DNA of 64,000 bases, from assembly GCA_045124055.1 (NCBI GenBank), contig JBGVKZ010000009.1, positions 5,574-69,573 of the forward strand, given 5' to 3'. Made by a program: the position numbers and the translations under genes. The DNA is from CALZKI01 sp045124055. GTDB taxonomy: Bacteria; Bacillota; Clostridia; Lachnospirales; Lachnospiraceae. Under the pieces are notes generated by a model that saw nothing but the letters and a program-made list of their open reading frames with translations, was not told the DNA's origin and ran no database searches. Positions 8,035-16,692 of the stretch are shown piece after piece. How positions within the stretch are numbered: position 1 is the first letter of the stretch; each line of letters opens with the position of its first letter.

Positions 8035-9255
8035 ATGCAAAAAGAAAAAGTAGTTTTAGCGTACTCAGGCGGTTTGGATACAACTGCTATTATCCCATGG
8101 CTTAAGGAAAACTTCGATTATGAAGTCATCTGTGTTTGTATCGACTGTGGTCAGGGCGAAGAATTAGACGGACTTGAAGAACGTGCAAAATTCTGTGGTG
8201 CTGAAAAATTATACATCGAAGATGTTATTGATGAATTCTGTGACGAATATATCGTACCTTGTGTACAGGGTCACGCAGTTTATGAAAACAAATATTTACT
8301 TGGTACTTCTATGGCAAGACCTGTTATCGCAAAAAGACTTGTTGAAATCGCAAGAAAAGAAGGTGCAACAGCTATCTGCCACGGTGCAACAGGTAAAGGT
8401 AATGACCAGATTCGTTTTGAATTAGGTATCAAAGCTTTAGCTCCAGACTTAAAAATTATTGCAGCTTGGAGAAATGACCTTTGGACTATGAACTCTCGTG
8501 AAGAAGAAATCGAATACTGTAAAGCACACGGTATTGATTTACCATTCTCAGCAGATACTTCTTATAGTCGTGACCGTAACTTATGGCACATTAGCCATGA
8601 AGGTCTTGAACTGGAATTACCAGAAAATGAACCAAACTTTGACCACTTACTTGTACTTGGTGTTACACCAGAAAAAGCACCAGACGAAGGCGAATATGTA
8701 ACAATGACTTTTGAAAAAGGTGTTCCAAAGTCTGTAAATGGTAAAGAAATGAAAGTTTCTGACATTATCCGTACATTAAATGCTCTTGGCGGAAAACATG
8801 GTATTGGTATTGTTGATATCGTAGAAAACCGTGTAGTTGGTATGAAATCACGTGGTGTATATGAAACACCAGGCGGAACCATTCTTTACGAAGCTCATCA
8901 GCAGCTTGAAGAATTAATCTTAGATCGTGAAACTTACGAATTAAAACAGGAAATGGGCAACAAATTAGCTCAGATTGTATATGAAGGCAAATGGTTTACA
9001 CCTCGTCGTGAAGCTGTTCAGGCTTTCATTGAATCAACACAGAAATATGTGACAGGTGAAGTTAAATTCAAATTATACAAAGGCAATATTATTAAAGCCG
9101 GTACAACTTCTCCATACTCACTTTATAATGAAAGCATTGCCTCTTTCACAACAGGTGATTTATATGACCACCACGACGCAGAAGGCTTTATTAACTTATT
9201 TGGCCTTTCAACAAAAGTTCGTGCAATGAAAATGCAGGAAGTAGAAGGAAAATAA
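8035..9255 (+). CDS. argG: Argininosuccinate synthase
   Basis: A 406-aa cytoplasmic ligase joining citrulline and aspartate with ATP. The N-terminal ATP-pyrophosphatase loop AYSGGLDTT (about residues 9-17) and the GATGKGNDQ (about 115) and SYSRDRNLWH (about 175) segments are typical. The start is the ATG at 8035, with GGAGG nine bases upstream; an open frame extends further upstream but runs into the promoter. argH does not follow, so the lyase must be encoded elsewhere. Codon use is strikingly A/T-ended and even, as in well-expressed genes. It diverges from the argC operon and probably shares its ArgR control. Confidence 0.97.
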   Translation: MQKEKVVLAYSGGLDTTAIIPWLKENFDYEVICVCIDCGQGEELDGLEERAKFCGAEKLYIEDVIDEFCDEYIVPCVQGHAVYENKYLLGTSMARPVIAKRLVEIARKEGATAICHGATGKGNDQIRFELGIKALAPDLKIIAAWRNDLWTMNSREEEIEYCKAHGIDLPFSADTSYSRDRNLWHISHEGLELELPENEPNFDHLLVLGVTPEKAPDEGEYVTMTFEKGVPKSVNGKEMKVSDIIRTLNALGGKHGIGIVDIVENRVVGMKSRGVYETPGGTILYEAHQQLEELILDRETYELKQEMGNKLAQIVYEGKWFTPRREAVQAFIESTQKYVTGEVKFKLYKGNIIKAGTTSPYSLYNESIASFTTGDLYDHHDAEGFINLFGLSTKVRAMKMQEVEGK

Positions 9256-9260
9256 TTCAA

Positions 9261-9557
9261 ATGATGAACCCAATTACATTTTTAATAATTTACTTTATTA
9301 TTATGAATATTGTTGGATTTGCTCTAATGGGCATCGATAAACGAAAGGCTATCAAGCGAAACTTTCGCATTCCTGAGGCTACACTATTTATTGTGGCTTT
9401 GATTGGAGGTAGCATTGGTTCGATTGTTGGTATGCAAGTTTTCCGTCATAAAACAAGACACTGGTACTTTGTTTTTGGAATGCCTGCTATTTTGGTAGTA
9501 CAAATCATTTTATTGATTCTTTTATTGACTGCCCCTATCGAATTTTCTTTCTTGTAA
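9261..9557 (+). CDS. DUF1294 small membrane protein
   Basis: A 98-aa protein with three predicted membrane segments and the DUF1294 signature: a first helix, GIDKRKAIKRNFRIPE, a glycine-rich second helix (LIGGSIGSIVGMQVFRHKTRH) and a hydrophobic C-terminal helix. The function of the family is unknown. It begins 5 bp after argG and ends at a strong terminator, so it is probably the second gene of an argG transcript. Two ATGs are adjacent at the start (MMNP). Confidence 0.8.
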   Translation: MMNPITFLIIYFIIMNIVGFALMGIDKRKAIKRNFRIPEATLFIVALIGGSIGSIVGMQVFRHKTRHWYFVFGMPAILVVQIILLILLLTAPIEFSFL

Positions 9558-9577
9558 AAATATAACGTTTTTTTCAA

Positions 9578-9610
9578 TGCACTTGTTCTTGCGAGCAGGT
9601 GCATTTTTTT
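9578..9610 (+). terminator. Intrinsic terminator after argG-DUF1294
   Basis: An 11-bp stem (TGCACTTGTTC with GAGCAGGTGCA, two G-U pairs) with a TTGC-type loop is followed by seven T. It lies about 20 bp after the DUF1294 stop. Confidence 0.85.
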
Positions 9611-9670
9611 GTATACTTGGGGTAAGAGTTTTGTGTAGAAAATTAATTTTCAAGAAAAGGAAGTACTTAT

Positions 9671-10381
9671 ATGCATATCGCGATTTGTGATGACAATATA
9701 GCCGACCGTAAACAGACAGAGCGTTTACTTGGTCGAGAATCTGATAGACGTGCGAAAACCGATAGTGTTTTATATATTGATTCCTATGGAAAACAGGAGT
9801 CTGTTTTGGCTGCACCTATGGTCTACGATATGTTTTTTATTGATATGGTGAATGATTTGCCTAATACCGCTTCCGATATTGTAAAAGCCTTATTAGCTGC
9901 CGGCGTCACTTCTCCTATTGTTATGTTAAATTCTTCCATTAATTATAAAGAAGACCCTTACTTAAGTTCTGTGGAACAGGTGTATTTTTTGGATAAACCA
10001 ATTAAAGTAGCAGAACTGACCGATATAATAACTATGGGCTTTGAAACCAAAAATTTAAAAACTCCTACCATCGAGCTCCGTAGCGATACTGATGCAATTT
10101 ATGTAAAGGAAAAAGATATTATGTACGCCTTATCCTCTGGTTCTCAGTATACAGACGTCTATTTAGTTGACGGCAGAAAAATCCATATGCCAAGCAGCAT
10201 TGAGAATTTCTATGCATATTTGGAACGATTTAATTCTTTTTTCCCCGCAAACAACCACACCATTATACAAAAAGAATACGTGAAGAAGATTTCTCTCCTC
10301 CACGTACACTTAAAAAATGGTAAAAAATTTATGTTTCCACTTGATTACAAGCAAAACGCAAAATCTATACTGTCACTATGA
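9671..10381 (+). CDS. LytTR-family response regulator
   Basis: A 236-aa protein with an N-terminal receiver-like domain (CDDN acidic pair at 7-8, likely phospho-acceptor Asp in FFIDM near 57, Lys in LDKPIK near 113) and a C-terminal LytTR DNA-binding domain (about 130-236) ending KKFMFPLDYKQNAKSILSL. Such AgrA/VirR-like regulators usually respond to a membrane histidine kinase, but none is adjacent, so this is an orphan here. The start has an AAGGAAG ribosome site. Its last 17 bases overlap the 3' end of the convergent degV-like gene. Confidence 0.8.
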   Translation: MHIAICDDNIADRKQTERLLGRESDRRAKTDSVLYIDSYGKQESVLAAPMVYDMFFIDMVNDLPNTASDIVKALLAAGVTSPIVMLNSSINYKEDPYLSSVEQVYFLDKPIKVAELTDIITMGFETKNLKTPTIELRSDTDAIYVKEKDIMYALSSGSQYTDVYLVDGRKIHMPSSIENFYAYLERFNSFFPANNHTIIQKEYVKKISLLHVHLKNGKKFMFPLDYKQNAKSILSL

Positions 10382-11207
10382 TTCCGCCATCATTGGCGTA
10401 CATACTACTAACTCCCATAGTATCTAAAATGTAGACTGCTTTAAAACGCACTCTTTCCAGCAACTGGTCTTTAAACATTTGTGCTCTTTCCAAGCAATTA
10501 CAATGAGAAATAATCAATACTTTTTCTTGTAAAGCTTTGCCTTCCTCTATCAATAAATCTGCCATTTTTCTAAGAGCCTTTTTTGTTCCAATAGCCTGAC
10601 TTTTTTGTGCAATGGTTCCTTCCAGGGCATACATAACAGGTTTAATATTCATTGTACTTGCTACCACAGCTTTAATTCCTGTCAATCTGCCATTCTTTCT
10701 GAGCGTATCCAAATTATCTAATACAAAATAGGTTTTCATTTCTAATTTAAACGCTTCTACGATTTCTACAATTTCTTCAAAGCTCTTTCCAGCTTCTTCC
10801 AATTCTTTAATCTTTAACACCAGCTGGGTTTCTCCAACACTGGCACTCCAGGAGTCAAAAACATGAATCTTAGGTACTTTTTTGCCACTTTCTTCTAACA
10901 AATGTTTGCCCAGCACTGCACTATTATAACTACCACTTAATTTAGAAGTTAATGTAACCACATAAATACGTTCCACATCTTCTTCATACGCCTGCATATA
11001 TCTTTGTGGTGAAGGACATGCTGATTTCGGACAAGTTGGGCATTCATCTACCAATCTTAAAAACTCTGCCTGATTAAAATCATCATCATCGACCACTGTT
11101 GTATTCCCTACTTCTAAAGTAAGTGGTACTCTCTCAATAAAAAGTTCCCTTCTAACTTCTTCCGGGATTTCACAACAACTGTCTACTACAATCTTATAAC
11201 TACTCAT
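10365..11207 (-). CDS. DegV-family fatty-acid-binding protein
   Basis: A 280-aa two-domain DegV protein. It opens YKIVVDSCCEIPEE and has the lipid head-group segment TLTSKLSGSYNSA (about 88-100), followed by HVFDSWSASVGETQLV. DegV/FakB proteins present a bound fatty acid to the kinase FakA for phospholipid synthesis. No fakA homologue is nearby. Length is normal. An AGGAG site precedes the ATG. It converges with the LytTR gene. Confidence 0.88.
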   Translation of the reverse strand: MSSYKIVVDSCCEIPEEVRRELFIERVPLTLEVGNTTVVDDDDFNQAEFLRLVDECPTCPKSACPSPQRYMQAYEEDVERIYVVTLTSKLSGSYNSAVLGKHLLEESGKKVPKIHVFDSWSASVGETQLVLKIKELEEAGKSFEEIVEIVEAFKLEMKTYFVLDNLDTLRKNGRLTGIKAVVASTMNIKPVMYALEGTIAQKSQAIGTKKALRKMADLLIEEGKALQEKVLIISHCNCLERAQMFKDQLLERVRFKAVYILDTMGVSSMYANDGGIIVTV

Positions 11208-11344
11208 TTCTAACTCCTACTATATATATTTTTTATAAAGTTTTTACTTCTTTCACAAGTAGTTTTCATTACTATGTTAAGTATATGACATTAACTACGT
11301 TTTGTAAAGTAATATTTCACTTTTTATAAATGTTTTACAATTCC

Positions 11345-11373
11345 TTTTCAATCAATTCTTTTTTCGATATAAT
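11345..11373 (+). promoter_or_regulatory. Predicted sigma-A promoter of the DUF5721-like gene
   Basis: A perfect TATAAT (11368-11373) is preceded at 17 bp by TTTTCA (11345-11350), about 35 bp before the ATG of the next gene. The surrounding DNA is very A/T rich, so this was assigned by eye. Confidence 0.5.
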
Positions 11374-11406
11374 ATTCTCAACAATGAAAATATTACTGGA
11401 GGAATT

Positions 11407-11910
11407 ATGCTGGCAATACAAGTTTTATCCACGAAAACGTTTATGAATCAGTTGCTTATGGGGGACCAGTTTTCGTCCTTTCTTTTGGAAAGTGCCTCTG
11501 TTACAACTTTTAATACTTTTACCATCGATGGTCGGATTCATTCAGACTTTTTTGATAAGGAAGACCCTACACTAGAAGATAGAACCAAATATCCTTTTTC
11601 TAGGTATATGGACGTTCAGGAACATCTATTTACTATTATTAAAGGTAGTCGCACCCCGCTTAATATCAAGCTTTCGCTCCTACTTATGCCGGAAGCTATG
11701 GAGAAGCTGCTTCAAAATGAGAGCTGCACCGTTTCAAAAGAACAAATTTCTAATTTTGTATTAAATATCCGATATGATGGGTTAAAAATCATCTTAACTA
11801 CTGCCATTTCTTATTCTGGGTTCACTATGGATAAATCCGCTGAACCGATTTGGGACAATGCATTAAAAAAATTTTTATCTGCTAAGGAAATACCTTTCGA
11901 GGAAGTTTAA
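11407..11910 (+). CDS. Conserved hypothetical protein, DUF5721-like
   Basis: A 167-aa soluble protein opening MLAIQVLSTKTFMNQLL and containing SVTTFNTFTIDGRIHSDFF. This pattern recalls DUF5721 proteins of Lachnospiraceae, whose function is unknown; the family name is from memory and moderately sure. No signal peptide, membrane segment or catalytic motif is evident. It is a single-gene unit with its own promoter and a strong terminator, between degV and the zinc-ribbon gene. Confidence 0.65.
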   Translation: MLAIQVLSTKTFMNQLLMGDQFSSFLLESASVTTFNTFTIDGRIHSDFFDKEDPTLEDRTKYPFSRYMDVQEHLFTIIKGSRTPLNIKLSLLLMPEAMEKLLQNESCTVSKEQISNFVLNIRYDGLKIILTTAISYSGFTMDKSAEPIWDNALKKFLSAKEIPFEEV

Positions 11911-11931
11911 TTTCACAGATTCTTATATAGA

Positions 11932-11963
11932 AAAGAGACACTGCAAATTTGCCGTGTCTCTTT
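11932..11963. terminator. Bidirectional intrinsic terminator
   Basis: A perfect 10-bp stem (AAAGAGACAC with GTGTCTCTTT) closes a 12-base loop. T-rich flanks on both sides let it serve the plus-strand gene ending at 11910 and the minus-strand gene ending at 11994. Confidence 0.8.
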
Positions 11964-11993
11964 ATTATTTACTCTTATGTAATCAATATGAAA

Positions 11994-12845
11994 TTATTGA
12001 CATTTATTTCCACACTGTGTACAGAATGCTGTTTCTGGAGCTAACTTAGCACCACACTGTGAGCAGAACTTAAAAGCTGGCTGCTGTGCTGGTTGAGCCT
12101 GTGGCTGCTGTACTGGCTGTGCCTGTGGCTGCTGTACTGGCTGTGCATATGGCTGCTGTACTGGCTGTGCATATGGCTGTGGATTCTGGCCTGGTGCTTT
12201 ATAATTCATTAATTTCTTAGCTTCATCACCTGCGGTTTTGAAAATATCAGGAGTAGTAACAATGATATATACAAGTGCTGCTACTGAGCCGATACATAAA
12301 AGAATATCAAGAATTACTAAAAGTACAAAGAAGAATGTCACTTTAAATTCACAAGAACCTGCTAATGCTAATTCTTTTGCCTTTGTGATAAATGCAAATA
12401 AAACAACAATGTTTACAAATTCACCACCTGCTGTGATTAAACATAAAAGTGGTTTTTTCAATTTAAATTCTTTTATTGCTTTTAAGTCCTTTAAGAACCA
12501 CATTGCAATAAGAACAGCAGTAATCAAAAATACTAAAATAAACCACCAAATACCTGATACCTTTTCATCACAGAATTTGAATCCAAATACTGCCTGGAAA
12601 CCACCAATGTATTTTTTCTCGTCCATATAACTACAAGAAATTAAACACTGTGGTAACAAGAACAATAATTCTGTTAAAATCAATACGCCTCTGATAATCC
12701 AACCAACAAGATTATTCATATCCTTTGGCTTTTTCTGTGTTGGCTGCTGCATCGGATTTACAAAAGTAACCGGCTGCTGATACTGATTCATGTTCTGATT
12801 CATATTCTGATTCATGTTCTGATTCATATTCATTTCTTCGCTCAT
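11994..12845 (-). CDS. Membrane protein with N/Q-rich repeats and C-terminal zinc ribbon
   Basis: A 283-aa protein in three parts. Residues 1-40 hold tandem NMNQ repeats and a QQP stretch; residues 45-200 hold about five membrane helices; residues 215-258 hold tandem QPVQQPYA repeats; and the C-terminus (about 260-283) is a zinc ribbon with FCSQCGAKL and FCTQCGNKC, two CxxC pairs. Low-complexity linkers probably place the ribbon in the cytoplasm. The function is unknown. Similar layouts occur in DUF-type membrane proteins with zinc-ribbon tails in Firmicutes. Both repeats are unstable at the DNA level, so length may vary between strains. Confidence 0.7.
   Translation of the reverse strand: MSEEMNMNQNMNQNMNQNMNQYQQPVTFVNPMQQPTQKKPKDMNNLVGWIIRGVLILTELLFLLPQCLISCSYMDEKKYIGGFQAVFGFKFCDEKVSGIWWFILVFLITAVLIAMWFLKDLKAIKEFKLKKPLLCLITAGGEFVNIVVLFAFITKAKELALAGSCEFKVTFFFVLLVILDILLCIGSVAALVYIIVTTPDIFKTAGDEAKKLMNYKAPGQNPQPYAQPVQQPYAQPVQQPQAQPVQQPQAQPAQQPAFKFCSQCGAKLAPETAFCTQCGNKCQ
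12095..12178 (-). repeat. 24-bp coding tandem repeat (about 3.5 units)
   Basis: Three full 24-bp units start at 12095, 12119 and 12143, followed by a partial unit. They encode QPVQQPYA/QPVQQPQA in the membrane protein. Neighbouring units differ at only a few bases, which suggests recent slippage. A second, 12-bp tandem repeat (NMNQ) lies at the gene's 5' end near 12790-12835. Confidence 0.85.
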
Positions 12846-12914
12846 AAGAACCTCCTGGAAATTTTTTTATGTTTCCATTATATCTTATTTACGACAATAA
12901 CACAATTTTTTTTA

Positions 12915-13271
12915 TTATTTTTTCATCTTTGGAGAAAAAATAAGGCTAGCTAAATATCCAAAAATTAAAGCCGCACATAATCCTGCAGAGCCACTGGTAA
13001 ATCCACCCTTAAAAAGACCGATAAATCCGTCCTTAGAAAGAGCGTCCTTGACTCCTGTCATAAGAAGATGTCCATAGCCCATAAGTGGAACAGTTGCACC
13101 AGCTCCTGCATATTCAGAAAAGGCTTCGTACCAACCAAAAGCACTGATAACTGCACCTATGCACACTAAAAGTACCATAATTCGTCCCGGTAACATCTTT
13201 GTTTTTTCCATTAAAATTTGTGCTAAAGCACAAATGACGCCTCCAACCCAGAATGCATTAATATATTCCAT
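12915..13271 (-). CDS. spoVAE: Stage V sporulation protein AE
   Basis: A 118-aa membrane protein with four likely helices and the SpoVAE pattern: NAFWVGGVICALAQILM at the N-terminus, EYAGAGATVPLMGYGHLL in the middle and GLCAALIFGYLASLIF at the C-terminus. SpoVA proteins form the forespore inner-membrane channel that takes in dipicolinic acid during sporulation and releases it at germination. The gene normally follows spoVAD, but here spoVAD is about 7 kb away on the same strand. The ribosome site and first codon (GGAGG, seven T, ATGG) are identical to those of spoVAD and sit in a terminator-like hairpin. Confidence 0.92.
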   Translation of the reverse strand: MEYINAFWVGGVICALAQILMEKTKMLPGRIMVLLVCIGAVISAFGWYEAFSEYAGAGATVPLMGYGHLLMTGVKDALSKDGFIGLFKGGFTSGSAGLCAALIFGYLASLIFSPKMKK

Positions 13272-13274
13272 AAA

Positions 13275-13337
13275 AAAACCTCCCCTTTTAGAAATATCTG
13301 TTTCTCCTATTATTTCTAAAAAAGAAGGTTTTATACT
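13275..13337 (-). promoter_or_regulatory. spoVAE control element: hairpin enclosing a sigma-G-like promoter and the ribosome site
   Basis: The arms 13311-13332 and 13275-13296 can form a 22-bp stem with three G-U pairs and a 14-base loop. On the minus strand the 3' arm contains GGAGG and runs into the T tract just before the ATG, so the element reads as an intrinsic terminator for the DMT gene upstream. Inside it, AGTATA (13337-13332) and AATAATA (13314-13308), 17 bp apart, resemble the sigma-G consensus TGAATA/CATACTA, though only partly. A transcript begun there would start near 13301, in the loop, and lack the 5' arm. Confidence 0.55.
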
Positions 13338-14249
13338 TTAATTTGTTATTTCTTTTTCTTCCGATTTTTTTGAGTCAAAAACCTGAACGCCAATTACCGC
13401 AACAAACATAAAAAGACAACCAATCAATTCTTTTATCGTAAGCTTTTCTCCCAAAATGATAAAGCCTCCCAGCACACTAACGGCTGACTCTAAGCTCATA
13501 ATGAGTGATGCAATCGTTGGGTCTGCATTTTTTTGTCCCATAATCTGCAACGTATAGCCTACTCCACTTGACATAATTCCCACATACAACAAAGGAATGA
13601 TTCCATTTATGAGCTGACTAAACGATGGTTCTTCCAAAATCAATGCAAAAATAAGTGCTACTATCCCACTGGTAAAAAATTGTAGACAGGATAACACAAT
13701 TCCATTCGTTTTCGGTGCAAAATAGTCTACTGCTATAATGTGAAAAGAAAATACAATGGCACAACAAAATGCATAAATATCCCCCTTGTTAAGACTCATC
13801 GTCTCTGAAACGCATAGCAAATACATACCAACTACCGATAAACCAGCACCTATCCACACAATAAAGGATACTTTTCTTTTCAAGAAAATACCTAAAATGA
13901 TTGGCACTAATATTATGTATAAAGTTGTCAAAAATCCTGCTTTTCCTACGGAAGTATAGCGAATTCCAAACTGTTGCAGAGTAGATGCCGTAAATAAACA
14001 TCCCCCACAAATTATACCGCCCAAAATGGTAAGTTTTATATCCTTTTTCGTAATCTTTTTCTTCTCGCCGGGCTTTTTAAATAAAAAGATAACCGGCACC
14101 AACACCACCGCACCAATAAAAAATCTGGCACAATTAAAGGTATAAGGACCCATATGGTCCATACCCTGACTTTGAAAGGCAAAAGCAAATCCCCAAATAC
14201 ATGCTGTTAAAAACAGCAATAGGGAGCTACTCCACTTCATTTTTTTCAT
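13338..14249 (-). CDS. DMT-family exporter (two EamA domains)
   Basis: A 303-aa protein with ten predicted membrane helices in two EamA repeats (about 8-145 and 155-290). Typical features are LTACIWGFAFAFQSQGMDHMGP at the start, the GKAGFLTTLYIILVPI segment, and LIMSLESAVSVLGGFIILGEKLT in the second repeat. Substrates of such exporters (amino acids, metabolites or drugs) cannot be told from sequence. The stop codon lies immediately next to the spoVAE control hairpin, which would terminate its transcript. Confidence 0.88.
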   Translation of the reverse strand: MKKMKWSSSLLLFLTACIWGFAFAFQSQGMDHMGPYTFNCARFFIGAVVLVPVIFLFKKPGEKKKITKKDIKLTILGGIICGGCLFTASTLQQFGIRYTSVGKAGFLTTLYIILVPIILGIFLKRKVSFIVWIGAGLSVVGMYLLCVSETMSLNKGDIYAFCCAIVFSFHIIAVDYFAPKTNGIVLSCLQFFTSGIVALIFALILEEPSFSQLINGIIPLLYVGIMSSGVGYTLQIMGQKNADPTIASLIMSLESAVSVLGGFIILGEKLTIKELIGCLFMFVAVIGVQVFDSKKSEEKEITN

Positions 14250-14275
14250 TCTTTATTTTCTTCCTTAAGTACTTC

Positions 14276-14656
14276 TTATTTTCCTAAATATGCAATAACT
14301 TCTACTTCACAAAGTACATTTTTCGGTAAAGTTTTTACAGCTACACAGCTTCTGGCTGGTTTTTCGGTAAAGTATTTTGCATATACTTCATTAAAAGCAG
14401 CAAAATCATTCATATCTGCCAAGAAACAACCTGTTTTTACAACATCTTTATAATCTACGCCTGCTGCCTTTAAAATTTCACCGATATTTTTCATAACCTG
14501 TTCTGTCTGGTCCACGATACCTTCTGCTTCGATATTACCGGTTGCTGGATTAATTGCAATCTGTCCTGATGCATATAAAAAATCTCCTGCAATAATACCC
14601 TGAGAATATGGGCCGATAGCTGCTGGTGCTTTTTCTGTACTAACTTTCTTTAACAT
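14276..14656 (-). CDS. ridA: RidA-family reactive imine/enamine deaminase
   Basis: A 126-aa protein with the full RidA pattern: APAAIGPYSQGI near the start, the GQIAINPATG segment, and the catalytic-site Arg in PARSCVAVKTLPK (about 104), ending CEVEVIAYLGK. RidA hydrolyses 2-aminoacrylate and related imines formed by PLP enzymes and so protects enzymes such as IlvE, whose gene lies 6 kb away. An AGAGGA site precedes the ATG. Confidence 0.94.
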   Translation of the reverse strand: MLKKVSTEKAPAAIGPYSQGIIAGDFLYASGQIAINPATGNIEAEGIVDQTEQVMKNIGEILKAAGVDYKDVVKTGCFLADMNDFAAFNEVYAKYFTEKPARSCVAVKTLPKNVLCEVEVIAYLGK

Positions 14657-14707
14657 AATTTTGTCCTCTTTTCTTTTTATTTTATTATATAAAATAACTT
14701 TTATAAG

Positions 14708-14938
14708 CTATTCTTGAAACTGGGCTGTTACATAAAAACCCCGTTCATTCTCTACAATATTCGTTACAACGCCTTCCCTTTGAAGCATTCTCCTATTAAA
14801 TGGAACATTGCCGCTCATGGCAAGAGATGGGTCAATGGTATAATAATAGTTACTCGGTAATACACCCTCTGTTACCGTAATCTGTTGTCCCACTTCCAAA
14901 AGTCCTGGTCTTTCCATTTTAAATTCCATTTCCCTCAT
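14708..14938 (-). CDS. Small conserved-looking hypothetical protein
   Basis: A 76-aa acidic protein with no membrane segment or recognised motif. Its sequence includes GLLEVGQQITVTEG and ends GFYVTAQFQE, which suggests a small beta-rich domain. A reasonable purine-rich ribosome site (AAAGGG) precedes the ATG. It follows the ABC exporter genes by 20 bp on the same strand and is probably transcribed with them. I do not recognise the family. Confidence 0.6.
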   Translation of the reverse strand: MREMEFKMERPGLLEVGQQITVTEGVLPSNYYYTIDPSLAMSGNVPFNRRMLQREGVVTNIVENERGFYVTAQFQE

Positions 14939-14958
14939 ACTTTTTTCCCTTTCTAAAA

Positions 14959-16692
14959 CTAGATAGAAAACTGGCTTTCATAAAGGTTAGCATAAAAGCC
15001 TTTTTTCTGCAATAATTCCTGATGATTCCCCTGTTCGATTACATTTCCATCTTTCATAACTAAAATCACATCTGCAGATTGAATCGTAGATAATCTGTGA
15101 GCAACAATAAAACTGGTTCTACCCTTCATCATTTTGCCAAAGGCTTCCTGAATTTTCAATTCTGTTCTTGTATCAATAGAAGAAGTTGCTTCATCTAAAA
15201 TCAATTTTGGTGGCAGGCATAACATCACTCTTGCAATGCACAAAAGCTGTTTTTGTCCCTGACTCATACTACCACCATCTTCCCCAATTACCGTATCATA
15301 TCCTTTTGGCATACGCATAATAAATCCGTGGGCATGCGAAGCCTTTGCCGCCGCAATGACTTCTTCCATAGTGGCATCTGGTTTTCCCATAGCAATATTT
15401 TCAAAAATAGTACCTGCCTTGAGCCAAGTTTCCTGTAAAACCATTCCGTAGCCACTACGCAAATCTTTTCGTTTTACCTCTCGAATATCTCTACCGTCTA
15501 CCAAAATTTCTCCTTCGTTCACGTCATAAAATCTCATCAACAAGTTGATTAACGTGGTTTTTCCGCATCCGGTAGGACCTACTATGGCCACTCTCTGTCC
15601 TTTTTCAACCTTTAAATTAAAATCTTGAATCAATGGTTTTTCTTTTACATAGGAAAAACTTACTCGATTTAACTCCACTTTTCCTGCCTGGTTGCCAATT
15701 TCTCCAGTATTTTCACTGTCTGAAATTTCCGGCTTTTCTTCAATCAATTCGAAAATTCTTGCTGCACAGGCTAGAGCATTCTGCAATTCCGTCACTACCC
15801 CTGAAATCTCGTTAAAAGGCTTAGTATATTGATTTGCATATGTTAAAAAGCAAGACAACTGCCCAATAGAAATCTTGCCGGATATCGCAAAAAAAGCACC
15901 TATAATACCAACAGCAGCATAAACCAGGCTGTTAACAAATCTTGTACACGGGTTTGTAAGAGACGAATAAAAGGTCGCCTGCATAGACGCTTCCCCTAGC
16001 TTTTTGTTAAGAACACCAAAGCGTTCTCCTGCCCTTTCTTCGTAACCAAAGGCCTTCACCACCTTTTGATTCTCAATCATCTCATTGACAAATGCAGTTT
16101 GTTCTCCCCTTGCCTCTGATTGCTTTTTAAACATATGAAATGTTTTTTTCGCAATAAAAGACGCCACAAATAGCGAAACCGGTGTAATCACTACAACCAC
16201 AAGGGCAATCGTCACATTCAATTTTATCATAAAAAACAGCGTACACAAAATAGTTACAACACCGCTAAAAAGCTGGGTAAAACCTAATAATAAGCCTTCT
16301 GCAAACTGGTCTACATCGGCGATTATCTTACTCACAATTTCTCCGTGAGAATGGGTATCCACATATCCAAGTGGCAAAATCTCCAGCTTGTCAAAGGCAT
16401 CTTTTCGAATATCTCTGACAATTCCATAAGTCATTTTGTTGTTACAGGTATTCATCAGCCATTGAGAAATAGCAGTAATCCCCATAAATATAATTCCCTG
16501 CTTAATGTACTGTAAAATTTGCACAAATTCTACTTTACCAGGTTCCACAATATAATCGATTGCATTTCCTGTAATAATTGGCAAATATAAAGTCGTGACT
16601 ACGGTAATGGTTGCAAACACTATGGAAAAAACAAACAATGGCGTATATTTTTTCGCATACTGAAAAATTTTTTTGAGGGTATCTAGTTTCAT
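14959..16692 (-). CDS. ABC exporter half-transporter (consensus Walker B, degenerate signature)
   Basis: A 577-aa protein with an N-terminal six-helix exporter domain (about 10-310) and a C-terminal ATPase. The ATPase has Walker A GPTGCGKTT (about 370), a degenerate signature MSQGQKQ in place of LSGGQ, and Walker B LILDEATSSID with the catalytic Glu. Its partner, encoded just upstream, has the opposite defect. Together they match heterodimeric exporters of the BmrCD/LmrCD/TM287-288 type, in which one of two ATP sites is degenerate. Substrates are often drugs or lipids; none can be assigned here. Its start overlaps the stop of the partner by 4 bp. Confidence 0.92.
   Translation of the reverse strand: MKLDTLKKIFQYAKKYTPLFVFSIVFATITVVTTLYLPIITGNAIDYIVEPGKVEFVQILQYIKQGIIFMGITAISQWLMNTCNNKMTYGIVRDIRKDAFDKLEILPLGYVDTHSHGEIVSKIIADVDQFAEGLLLGFTQLFSGVVTILCTLFFMIKLNVTIALVVVVITPVSLFVASFIAKKTFHMFKKQSEARGEQTAFVNEMIENQKVVKAFGYEERAGERFGVLNKKLGEASMQATFYSSLTNPCTRFVNSLVYAAVGIIGAFFAISGKISIGQLSCFLTYANQYTKPFNEISGVVTELQNALACAARIFELIEEKPEISDSENTGEIGNQAGKVELNRVSFSYVKEKPLIQDFNLKVEKGQRVAIVGPTGCGKTTLINLLMRFYDVNEGEILVDGRDIREVKRKDLRSGYGMVLQETWLKAGTIFENIAMGKPDATMEEVIAAAKASHAHGFIMRMPKGYDTVIGEDGGSMSQGQKQLLCIARVMLCLPPKLILDEATSSIDTRTELKIQEAFGKMMKGRTSFIVAHRLSTIQSADVILVMKDGNVIEQGNHQELLQKKGFYANLYESQFSI

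Noticed and set aside
12095..12178. Regular repeats that could suggest a CRISPR array
   Set aside because: The units are contiguous, in frame and encode QPVQQPYA; there are no spacers.
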